Source: a bacterium
GTDB taxonomy: Bacteria; Actinomycetota; Acidimicrobiia; Acidimicrobiales; CATQHL01
Length of the DNA stretch: 5,469 nt
Direction: 5' to 3'
Assembly: GCA_028819945.1 (NCBI GenBank)
Contig: JAPPKQ010000436.1
Location: 1-5,469, forward strand
Positions 1 to 5,469 of this stretch are shown in pieces. The stretch's first letter is position 1; every line of letters starts with the position of its first letter. The notes below the pieces were generated by a model. It did no database searches and was not told where the DNA came from. It saw only the letters and a list, made by a program, of their open reading frames with translations. Made by a program: the position numbers and the translations under genes.

Positions 1-1
1 G

Positions 2-514
2 TCCTACCTGACCTTCGAGATGGGGTTGAAGGCGGTGGACGAGAGCTTCACGGCGATCTACGTGCCGACCGGCAGGTACCCGTTCGACTTCGACAACATC
101 GCCGGGGCGACCGAGGCGTTCGCCAGCTCCGCGGCCGAGGGCGCCGACGCCGTCTACCCGTATCTCGGCGGCGCGCACGAGCCGGTGGTCGCGCTGGCCA
201 ACGAGGAGGGCATCATCACGATGTCCGCCGGTGCCTCCGACGTCTGTGAGCGCACCGACCTGCACTACGACATCGCCGTGCAGTTCGACGCCGGCGACTA
301 CATCGCCACGTTGCTGGAGCTGATCGCGGACGGGGCCTTCGGCGAGGGCGAGAGCTTCCTCTTCAGCGTCGGGGCGTTCCCGTTCGTGGGCGCCAAGATG
401 TGTGACCCCACGCCCGAGCAGCAGGCGGAGTTCGAGGCCGAGCTGGCACGCATCGCCGCCGGCGACTACGCCGAGGCGTTCTTCGGCGTCAAGGCCGAGG
501 CCTACGGCTTCTAG
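2..514 (+). CDS. BMP-family ABC transporter substrate-binding protein, C-terminal half (5' partial)
   Basis: The reading frame is open from the left edge to a TAG stop at 512-514, giving 170 residues. BMP proteins usually have about 330-390 residues, so roughly the N-terminal half, including any lipoprotein signal and cysteine, lies outside the window. The ATG at position 20 is internal, because coding runs upstream of it. Family-typical features are the stretch GADAVYPYLGGAHEPVVALA, then IITMSAGAS, FDAGDY and the late CDPTPEQQAEF helix. Proteins of this family bind a solute, often a nucleoside, outside the membrane and deliver it to the permease pair encoded downstream. The usual GxDxDQ-like motif of PnrA-type nucleoside binders after the ligand-site strand is not seen; SAGASDVCERTD stands there instead. 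The family call is firm because an ATPase and two permeases of the matching type follow. The ligand is unknown. Confidence 0.87.
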   Translation, partial: SYLTFEMGLKAVDESFTAIYVPTGRYPFDFDNIAGATEAFASSAAEGADAVYPYLGGAHEPVVALANEEGIITMSAGASDVCERTDLHYDIAVQFDAGDYIATLLELIADGAFGEGESFLFSVGAFPFVGAKMCDPTPEQQAEFEAELARIAAGDYAEAFFGVKAEAYGF

Positions 515-538
515 ACACCCCGACTCGACGAGACGGCA

Positions 539-575
539 GGCCCGTCACCGGGGGATGACACCCCCTGGGCGGGCC
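539..575 (+). terminator. GC-rich imperfect stem-loop after the binding-protein gene (attenuator or mRNA 3' stabiliser)
   Basis: GGCCCG at 539-544 pairs with CGGGCC at 570-575. Inside it, CCGGGGG at 548-554 pairs with CCCCC-T-GG at 561-568, with T566 bulged and a six-base ATGACA loop. The hairpin starts 24 bases after the stop codon of the binding-protein gene. No T-run follows, so it is not a classic intrinsic terminator. Stable hairpins at this place commonly let the binding protein outnumber its membrane partners, by partial termination or by protecting the upstream transcript. That role is inferred. A perfect 12-base palindrome (568-579) overlaps its right arm and gives an alternative fold. 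Confidence 0.45.
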
Positions 576-617
576 CGCCGCTCGCGCAGGCGAATGCCCG
601 CCAACCCGGCCGGTGCC

Positions 618-645
618 CGTCATTCCGGCGAAAGCCGGAATCCAT
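618..645 (+). repeat. 28-bp palindromic intergenic repeat, copy 1
   Basis: An 8-bp perfect inverted repeat, ATTCCGGC (622-629) and GCCGGAAT (634-641), encloses a GAAA loop. It is flanked by CGTC on the left and CCAT on the right. The same 28-base unit recurs at 3434-3461 with two differences, both in the loop. The ATTCC...GGAAT layout of 20 bases resembles the dRS3 class of short dispersed repeats known from Neisseria and similar small palindromes in other bacteria. Membership of a genome-wide family is inferred from two copies in 5.4 kb. The copy sits directly ahead of the ATPase ribosome binding site. Confidence 0.85.
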
Positions 646-667
646 TCCGGAGGAGGCTCCTCGCTCG
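635..667 (+). promoter_or_regulatory. Ribosome binding site of the ATPase gene with overlapping alternative hairpins
   Basis: GGAGGAGG at 649-656 is a strong Shine-Dalgarno sequence, 11 bases ahead of the ATG at 668. CCGGAA at 635-640, the right arm of the palindromic repeat, can pair with TTCCGG at 645-650 around a TCCA loop. This second hairpin takes up the first two bases of the Shine-Dalgarno sequence. In addition GAGGA (650-654) can pair with TCCTC (658-662), which hides the core of the site. The middle arm cannot pair with both neighbours at once, so the folds exclude each other. The sequences and pairings are visible directly; any effect on translation is inference. Confidence 0.5.
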
Positions 668-2272
668 ATGACCTCACCGGCGGCTGAGCTGCGGGGCATC
701 ACCAAGCGCTTCGGTGCCGTGGTGGCCTGCGACAACGTGGACTTGGCGCTGCAACGAGGCGAGATACACGGCATCCTCGGCGAGAACGGCGCCGGCAAGT
801 CGACGCTCATGAAAGTGCTGATCGGCCTCGTGCTGCCCGACGCCGGCGCGATCCGCATCGACGGCGAGCAGCGCCGCATCAGAGATCCCGCCGAGGCGGC
901 CGAGTTGGGCATCGGCATGGTGCACCAGCACTTCAGCCTCGTGGAACCGCTCACGGTCTGGGAGAACGTCATCCTGGGCGAACGCACTCGCCTCGACGCG
1001 GCGGCGGCGAGGCGGCGCGTCGGCGAGATCAGCGAACGCTACGGCCTCGCCATCGACCCCGACGAGCGGATAAGCGATCTGAGCGCAGGCCTGCGCCAAC
1101 GCGTCGAGATCATCAAGTGCCTGCGGCGCGATCCGGCGATCGTCATCCTCGACGAACCCACCTCGGTTCTCACACCGGGGGAATCGGAGCAGCTGTTCGA
1201 GGTGCTGCGGCTCGTCGTGGAGCGCGAGAACAAGGCCGTGGCCCTCGTCAGCCACAAGCTGGACGAGGTGCTGGCGGCGACCGACCGGATCACCATCATG
1301 CGCGCCGGAGCCGTCGTGGATCGCCGCGAGACCGGCGACGCCGACGCTCCGGGTCTGGCCCGGGCGATGGTGGGACGACCGGTGTCGCTGCGTTCGGCGG
1401 GCGCGGCCCTGGGTCACATCGAGGGCCTCGAGGATGGCGTCGCAGCTTCGGAACCCGAGGCCGGCAACGGCCCCGAAGCCACCGGGCCGCCGCCGGTGCT
1501 GTCGATCCGCGATGCGAGAGCCCGAGGCCGCGATCGGCGGACGCTGCTCGACGGACTGTCACTCGATGTGCGTCCGGGAGAGATCGTCGGGGTCGCCGGC
1601 GTGGAGGGGAACGGCCAGGCCGCCCTCAGCGACCTGCTGTCGAGCCTGCTCCCGCTCGAGGGCGGCACGGTGCGGGTTCGCGACGAGCGGCCGCTGCCCG
1701 GTCGTCCCGGAGCGATGGCTGCGGCGGGGGTTGCGGTGGTGCCGGCGGACCGTCACGAGTCCGGGTGTGTGCTGGACATGACCGTGGCGGAGAACCTGAC
1801 ACTCGTCTCGCCGCCGCGGGCCCGCACGGGCCGGGCCCTGCTCGACAGCGCCGGCCGCGCCATCCTGGACCGCACCGGACGCCGGGCGCACGCCGAGCGG
1901 CTCATCGAACAGTTCGGGATCCAGACGCCCGGAGCGGACGCCCCGATGTGGTCGCTGTCGGGCGGGAACCAGCAGCGCGTGGTGCTGGCCCGCGAACTCA
2001 GCGGCGACCCGGCAGTGCTGGTTGCGGCCCAGCCGACGCGGGGGCTCGACGTCGGGGCCATCGAGTACGTCTCCGAGCGACTCCGGGAGGCGGCGGCGGA
2101 CGGCGTGGCCGTGCTCCTGATCTCCACGGAACTGGAGGAGGTACTGGACCTCGCCGACCGGATCGTGGTGATCTTCCGGGGGCGGATCGTCGGCGAGATG
2201 GACCGTGCCGACCTCGATGTGGAACGGCTCGGCCTGCTCATGAGCGGGGCGCAGGAGGCGGCGGCCTCGTGA
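668..2272 (+). CDS. BMP-type (nucleoside/sugar class) ABC importer ATPase with two fused nucleotide-binding domains
   Basis: The protein has 534 residues, close to the usual 500-530 of NupO/YufO, PnrC and RbsA/MglA-like double ATPases. It powers uptake from the cytoplasmic face of the membrane. NBD1 is canonical: Walker A GENGAGKS at 38-45, Q-loop Gln87, signature LSAGLRQ at 138-144, Walker B VILDEP with Asp162 and Glu163, then TSVLTP, and H-loop His196. NBD2 begins near residue 276 and is degenerate, as is usual for this family: GVEGNGQ (311-317) replaces Walker A, LSGGNQQ (430-436) is intact, and VLVAAQPTRGLD (450-461) replaces Walker B with Gln455 in the catalytic-Glu position. The last switch region reads LISTELEE without a histidine. 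About 30 residues rich in Gly, Glu and Pro link the two domains and look like a flexible insert. The ATG at 668 has a strong ribosome binding site, and the start of NBD1 follows immediately. Its stop overlaps the next gene by 4 bases, implying translational coupling. Confidence 0.96.
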   Translation: MTSPAAELRGITKRFGAVVACDNVDLALQRGEIHGILGENGAGKSTLMKVLIGLVLPDAGAIRIDGEQRRIRDPAEAAELGIGMVHQHFSLVEPLTVWENVILGERTRLDAAAARRRVGEISERYGLAIDPDERISDLSAGLRQRVEIIKCLRRDPAIVILDEPTSVLTPGESEQLFEVLRLVVERENKAVALVSHKLDEVLAATDRITIMRAGAVVDRRETGDADAPGLARAMVGRPVSLRSAGAALGHIEGLEDGVAASEPEAGNGPEATGPPPVLSIRDARARGRDRRTLLDGLSLDVRPGEIVGVAGVEGNGQAALSDLLSSLLPLEGGTVRVRDERPLPGRPGAMAAAGVAVVPADRHESGCVLDMTVAENLTLVSPPRARTGRALLDSAGRAILDRTGRRAHAERLIEQFGIQTPGADAPMWSLSGGNQQRVVLARELSGDPAVLVAAQPTRGLDVGAIEYVSERLREAAADGVAVLLISTELEEVLDLADRIVVIFRGRIVGEMDRADLDVERLGLLMSGAQEAAAS

Positions 2273-3396
2273 CCGGCGTGGACGCGGGCGCCGGAGCGGG
2301 CGACGTGCGCTACGACCGCGCCCGCGAGGGCGCCACGGTGCTCGGCATCTATCTGACCAGCATCGCCGTCGCCCTCGTGGTGGCTGCGCTGGTGCTGCTC
2401 GCCACCGGCGGTTCGTGGACGAGCGTGCTGTCGGCGCTGCTGGACGGCAGCGTGCGCGGCCCGGGGCGCTGGGGCACCACCATCGGCGTGGCCATCCCGC
2501 TGCTGCTGGTGGCCCTCGGCACCATCGTCAACGCCAGGGCCGGGCTGGTGAACCTCGGCCAGGAGGGGCAACTGTTCGTGGGCGCGGCGTTCGGGACCTA
2601 CGTCGCCACCCATATCGGCGCCGGCGGTCCGGGGGTGCTGTTCCTCATCATGCTGGCCGGCGTGGCGGGCGGGGCGATCTGGGCGGGCATCGCCGCAGTC
2701 CTGCGCTATCAGCGGCGCATGCCCGAGGTGCTGACCACGCTGCTGCTGGTGTTCGTCGCCTCCCAGGCGGTGGGCTACGGCCTGAAGAACAAGAACCTCC
2801 TGCTGGATCCGACGCCCGACCAGGCCAACCGGAACCTCATCAGCGAACGCCTGCGCCCCGACACGCGCCTGCCCCGCCTCGACTGGTTCGGCAACGAGTT
2901 CCCCATGACCGCCTTCGTGGCGTTGCTGATGGCGGTCCTCGTGGCACTTGTGCTGCGCTGGACGATCGTCGGCTTCCGCCTGCAGATGCTGGGGCGCGGC
3001 CCGCGCACGGCGCACCGGGCCGGCGTCAGCGAGGCGCGCTACGGAGGTCTGGCGCTCGTGGCCTCGGGGGCGTTCTGCGGGCTGGCGGGGGCGTTCATGC
3101 TGGCGGGCGGCGACTTCGGGAACTACCGGCTCACCCCCAACTACCCGGTGAACATCGGCTGGGAGGGGCTGCTCGTGGCGCTCGTGGCCCGGAATCACCC
3201 GCTCGTGTCGATCCCGGTTGCGTTCGTCTTCGCCGGGCTGCGCACCGGCTCGGGATTCCTGGCGGCCACCGGTGTGGACCGCGACATCACGAAGGTCGTG
3301 CAAGCTCTGCTGGTGCTCGCCCTGCTGGTGCCGCCCGCCGTGTTGTTCGTGCGCAACCGCCGCCGGGCCCTCGCCGCAGCCGCCGAGCGGGTCTAG
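2269..3396 (+). CDS. BMP-type ABC transporter permease 1 (BPD_transp_2 family, NupP/YufP-like)
   Basis: This encodes 375 residues of an integral membrane permease that pairs with the second permease to form the translocation channel. I chose the GTG start at 2269. It overlaps the ATPase stop as GTGA, has AGGAGG at 2253-2258 with a 10-base spacer, and gives a short polar N-terminus before the first membrane helix (about residues 24-45). The frame is open much further upstream, to an ATG at 1117, but that part is an Arg/Gly-rich shadow of the ATPase gene. Further hydrophobic segments lie near 71-87, 100-116, 121-146, 153-172, 215-236, 260-283, 305-330 and 340-362. Conserved family features are NARAGLVNLGQEGQ (88-101) and the cytoplasmic loop AHRAGVSEARY (248-258), which probably contacts the ATPase. 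The call is secure; the substrate follows the binding protein and is not known. Confidence 0.94.
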   Translation: MTGVDAGAGAGDVRYDRAREGATVLGIYLTSIAVALVVAALVLLATGGSWTSVLSALLDGSVRGPGRWGTTIGVAIPLLLVALGTIVNARAGLVNLGQEGQLFVGAAFGTYVATHIGAGGPGVLFLIMLAGVAGGAIWAGIAAVLRYQRRMPEVLTTLLLVFVASQAVGYGLKNKNLLLDPTPDQANRNLISERLRPDTRLPRLDWFGNEFPMTAFVALLMAVLVALVLRWTIVGFRLQMLGRGPRTAHRAGVSEARYGGLALVASGAFCGLAGAFMLAGGDFGNYRLTPNYPVNIGWEGLLVALVARNHPLVSIPVAFVFAGLRTGSGFLAATGVDRDITKVVQALLVLALLVPPAVLFVRNRRRALAAAAERV

Positions 3397-3410
3397 GAGG
3401 CTGCTGAGCC

Positions 3411-3512
3411 ATGCCGCCGCCGACCCCCCGAGTCGTCATTCCGGCGGAGGCCGGAATCCATAGTGCGGCTGCCCCGCCGGTGCCCGCCGCCGATCGTTGC
3501 GGAGGCTCGTGA
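3411..3512 (+). other. 33-codon ORF between the permease genes; possible leader peptide, doubtful as a protein
   Basis: The ATG at 3411 follows AGGAGG (3395-3400) by 10 bases, which is as good a start site as those of the real genes. It reads through the palindromic repeat (VVIPAEAGIHS) and stops at TGA 3510-3512, three bases before the permease 2 ATG and in the same frame. The peptide is rich in Pro and Ala with no recognisable domain. It could be translated and act as a leader coupling ribosomes from permease 1 to permease 2. Equally it may be a by-product of a duplicated start region. I do not claim a functional protein. Confidence 0.25.
3434..3461 (+). repeat. 28-bp palindromic intergenic repeat, copy 2
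   Basis: The same 8-bp stem as copy 1 is present: ATTCCGGC (3438-3445) and GCCGGAAT (3450-3457), with a GGAG loop instead of GAAA. The CGTC and CCAT flanks are shared, and similarity ends sharply at both edges. Stem identity with loop variation is what is expected if the fold is conserved. It occupies the gap between the two permease genes, 54 bases ahead of the permease 2 start, and would form a hairpin in the operon mRNA. Confidence 0.85.
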
Positions 3513-3515
3513 GTC

Positions 3516-4454
3516 ATGGCCGGCGACTTCTTCTTTGCCGTCGGGGACGTGCTCTCCAGCGAGACCACCTACAGCAGCGGCTGGCGCCTGGCGGTGGCGC
3601 TGGGCTTCGTCGCAGTGGGGGAGTGGATCGCCGAGCGGGCCGGCACCATCAACATCTCCGTGGAGGGCGCCATGCTGGCCGGCGCGTTCGCCGCGGCCAT
3701 GGGCTACGACGCCTCAGGGTCGGTGGCGGTCGGCCTGCTGATCGGCGCGGCCGCCGGCCTGCTGGTGGGCGCCGTGCAGGCCCACTTCAGCCACAACCTC
3801 ACCGCCAACCAGTTCGTGGTCGGCCTCACGCTCAACATCTTGGTGCTGGGTCTGGCCAGCTTCCTCAACAGCAGCCTCAAGCCGGAGACGGCCACGGCGC
3901 ACGTCTTCGAGGTGCCGGGCCTGGTGGAGATCCCGCTGCTGGGCCCGGCGCTGTTCGGCCAGCCCTGGCCGCTGTACCTGCTGTACCCGCTGGTGCCGCT
4001 GGCCTGGTGGCTCGTCTACCGCACCCGCTGGGGACTGGAGGTACGGGCGGTGGGGGAGAACCCCCAGGCGGCCGACGTGTCCTCCATCGACGTGAACGCC
4101 CGGCGGCGCCAGGCTGTCTACATCGCCGGCATCACGTCAGGTCTCGGCGGCGGCTACCTGCTGCTGGGCCAGGTGGGATGGTTCGAGGACGCCATCGTGG
4201 GCGGCCAGGGCTTCATCGCCATCGCCGCGGTGATCTTCGGCGGCTGGACGCTGCGGGGTGCCATGCTCGGCTGCCTGCTGTTCGGCAGCGCCAACTCCTT
4301 CAGGTTGAGCCTGCCGGCGGTGGGTCACCCGCTCAATTCGGAGCTGCTGTCGTCGCTGCCGTTTGTGCTAACCATCTGCGTCATGGCGCTCTTCGCACAC
4401 CGCACCCGCGAGCCGCAGTCCCTGGCCCGCCCGTTCATCCGAGGCCTGCGATGA
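3516..4454 (+). CDS. BMP-type ABC transporter permease 2 (BPD_transp_2 family, NupQ/YufQ-like)
   Basis: The protein has 312 residues, the usual length for the shorter permease of BMP importers. It forms the membrane channel with permease 1. Family features are ERAGTINISVEGAMLAGA near residues 40-57, the cytoplasmic coupling loop RAVGENPQAADVSSIDV (177-193) and GGQGFIAIAAVIFGGW (229-244). Hydrophobic segments lie near 25-39, 52-64, 70-88, 97-118, 150-170, 198-217, 232-262 and 283-297. The ATG at 3516 has GGAGG at 3501-3505 with a 10-base spacer. Unlike the other junctions in this block it does not overlap the preceding gene; 119 bases with a repeat separate them. The C-terminus overlaps the dehydrogenase start as ATGA. 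Together with permease 1, the ATPase and the binding protein it completes the transporter. Confidence 0.95.
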   Translation: MAGDFFFAVGDVLSSETTYSSGWRLAVALGFVAVGEWIAERAGTINISVEGAMLAGAFAAAMGYDASGSVAVGLLIGAAAGLLVGAVQAHFSHNLTANQFVVGLTLNILVLGLASFLNSSLKPETATAHVFEVPGLVEIPLLGPALFGQPWPLYLLYPLVPLAWWLVYRTRWGLEVRAVGENPQAADVSSIDVNARRRQAVYIAGITSGLGGGYLLLGQVGWFEDAIVGGQGFIAIAAVIFGGWTLRGAMLGCLLFGSANSFRLSLPAVGHPLNSELLSSLPFVLTICVMALFAHRTREPQSLARPFIRGLR

Positions 4455-5374
4455 AGGCGGTCCTCTACGACAGCCACGGCGGCCCGGAGGTTCTCTGCCA
4501 CACCGACGTGCCCGACCCCGAGCCGGGGCCGGGGGACGTCGTGGTGCAGGTTGCCGCCACTGCCCTGAACCGTCTCGACATCGTGCACCGGGCGGGCTAT
4601 TTCACGATGCCCGGATTCGCGCTGCCGCACATCGCCGGCATGGACGTGGCGGGGGTGGTCGCCCTCGTCGGTGAGGCTGTGGACGACGTGTCGGTCGGCG
4701 ACCGCGTCGTGGTGGATCCGTCGATGTCGGGCGTGCGGGAGGACTCGCTCCTCGCCGGGCGCGGCGACCTCTACGGCGAGTTGGGGATCATCGGCGCCAC
4801 CGCCGACGGCGGCTACGCCGAGTTGTGCCTGGTGCCCGCCAGCCATGTCTTCCCGGTGCCCGACGGCATGTCCTTCGACGAGGCGGTGGTCTTCCCGACC
4901 TGCTGGATGACCGCTGCGCACGCCCTGTTCGATGTGGGCGGGCTGCAGGCCGGCGAGACGGTGCTCATCCACGCGGCCGGCAGCGGCGTGTCCACGGCGG
5001 GGATCCAGCTGGCCGTCGAAGCCGGCGCGCGGGTCCTCGCCACAGCCGGCACCGACGAGAAGTGCGCCCGGGCCACCGAACTCGGCGCCGCGGCGGTCGC
5101 CAACAACCGCACCACCGACATCGCCGGCTGGGCGCGTGCGCAGACCGACGGCGCCGGCGTGGAGATGGTCTTCGAGCACGTCGGCCCGGCGTTGTGGGAG
5201 GCCTCCATGTTCTCGCTCGGCGTCCGCGGCCGGCTCGTGAACTGCGGCAACACCACCGGCGACTCGGTCACGATCCCGTCGCTGGGGCACCTGTTCCACA
5301 TGGGGCTGCACATCATCGGCTCGGACCCCTACCGCCCCGAGGAGTTCGGCCCCGTCTGGGAGCAGTACTGCGGC
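4451..5374 (+). CDS. Zinc-type medium-chain dehydrogenase / quinone oxidoreductase-like protein (3' truncated)
   Basis: The ATG at 4451 overlaps the permease 2 stop (ATGA), with a modest GAGG six bases upstream. About 308 credible residues follow before the sequence degrades into G runs. Full-length relatives have about 330-350 residues, so the last 30-45 are missing. The N-terminal GroES-like domain spans about 1-150 (MKAVLYDSHGGPEVL, LNRLDIVHRAGY at 39-50, PHIAGMDVAGVV at 59-70, VGDRV). The Rossmann domain carries the NAD(P)-binding loop AAGSGVSTA (175-183), ATAGTDEK (197-204) and LVNCGNTTG (262-270). The catalytic-zinc GHE motif reads GMD (63-65). The segment that holds four cysteines of a structural zinc site in many relatives (about 90-115) has none here, so a zinc-free, NADPH:quinone reductase-like enzyme is likely. 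The substrate is unknown. Translational coupling to the importer suggests, but does not prove, a role in metabolising the imported compound. Confidence 0.88.
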
Positions 5375-5469
5375 GGGGGGGGGGGGGGGCCCGCGGGGGG
5401 GGGGGGGGGGCGCGTAGGGGGGGCCCGCCCCCCCCCCCGGCGGGGGGGGCGCGGGCGCGGGGGGGGCCA
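5375..5469. other. Low-complexity G/C-run tail, probable sequencing or assembly artefact
   Basis: The 95 bases contain only three A or T positions (5415, 5416 and 5469). There is a run of 15 G (5375-5389), one of 16 G (5395-5410) and one of 11 C (5428-5438). The change from normal coding sequence is abrupt, within one codon of a conserved dehydrogenase region, and translation turns into polyglycine. Poly-G calls are a known failure of two-colour sequencing at read ends. I treat everything after 5374 as unreliable and see no gene in it. Confidence 0.8.

Larger units (their letters stand above)
3396..3518 (+). repeat. Near-identical direct repeats of a ribosome-binding/start region (3396-3413 and 3501-3518)
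   Basis: The two 18-base units have the form GGAGGCT-SS-TGAG-Y-CATG and match at 15 of 18 positions. They are spaced exactly 105 bases apart. The second unit supplies the ribosome binding site and ATG of permease 2. The first starts within the TAG stop of permease 1 and offers an equally good site and ATG for a 33-codon ORF. The palindromic repeat copy at 3434-3461 lies between them. Removing one unit plus the intervening DNA would leave a tight permease 1-permease 2 junction like the others in this operon. That suggests an insertion or local duplication, though chance similarity of start regions is possible. Confidence 0.5.

Noticed and set aside
618..645. CRISPR repeat
   Set aside because: The two 28-base copies are 2.8 kb apart with genes between them; there is no regular spacer array and no cas gene.
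1117..2268. Upstream extension of the permease 1 frame to an ATG at 1117, giving a 759-residue protein
   Set aside because: The added 384 residues are Arg/Gly/Pro-rich, lie wholly over the strongly conserved ATPase gene in another frame, and have no domain. The GTG at 2269 has a good ribosome binding site and a classic overlap.
1753..3303. Long minus-strand open frame of 516 codons opposite the ATPase and permease 1 genes
   Set aside because: High-GC coding DNA routinely leaves long open antisense frames. The translation is His/Arg/Gln-rich low complexity without family features, while the + strand genes are clearly conserved.
2..4454. A novel defence or mobile system
   Set aside because: Every credible gene belongs to a known importer layout or a metabolic dehydrogenase. 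No nuclease, integrase, transposase or toxin-like gene is present in the window.
4325..5311. Minus-strand open frame of 328 codons opposite the dehydrogenase
   Set aside because: It is a shadow frame of a recognisable dehydrogenase, with His/Gly/Ala-rich composition and no motif.
5375..5423. G-quadruplex or structured regulatory element at the right edge
   Set aside because: The G runs start abruptly within a gene at the contig end and carry the signature of poly-G miscalls, so no biological reading is justified.

Overview
The window is a high-GC bacterial segment with strong GC bias at third codon positions, AGGAGG-type ribosome binding sites, one GTG start and start/stop overlaps of the GTGA and ATGA kind. 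This suits an actinobacterium, possibly an Acidimicrobiia-like lineage from a metagenome. The assignment rests on composition and protein style only and is moderate at best. The last 95 bases are almost pure G and C runs and look like a degraded contig end rather than genomic DNA.

All credible genes lie on the + strand and form one operon-like block. From left to right they are: the C-terminal half of a BMP-family (Med/PnrA-like) solute-binding protein (2-514); a 153-base gap holding a GC-rich hairpin and a palindromic repeat; a double-NBD ABC ATPase (668-2272); a first inner-membrane permease overlapping it by 4 bases (2269-3396); a 119-base gap with a second copy of the repeat; a second permease (3516-4454); and a zinc-type medium-chain dehydrogenase/quinone-oxidoreductase-like gene overlapping permease 2 by 4 bases (4451 to about 5374, cut off by the contig end).

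The four transporter genes make a complete BMP-type importer of the architecture seen in Bacillus NupNOPQ (YufNOPQ) and Treponema PnrABCDE: binding protein outside, two dissimilar BPD_transp_2 permeases, and one fused ATPase. Characterised members import nucleosides. The substrate here is not fixed, because the binding-protein half that is visible differs from the purine-nucleoside class. The dehydrogenase is translationally coupled to permease 2 and may act on the imported compound or its breakdown product.

No new multi-gene system is visible. The most interesting parts are the two gaps. Both carry the same 28-base inverted repeat just upstream of a GGAGGCT ribosome binding site. In gap 1 the repeat can form an alternative hairpin that reaches into the binding site. 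In gap 2 the repeat lies between two near-identical copies of the ribosome-binding/start region and inside a 33-codon ORF in frame with permease 2.
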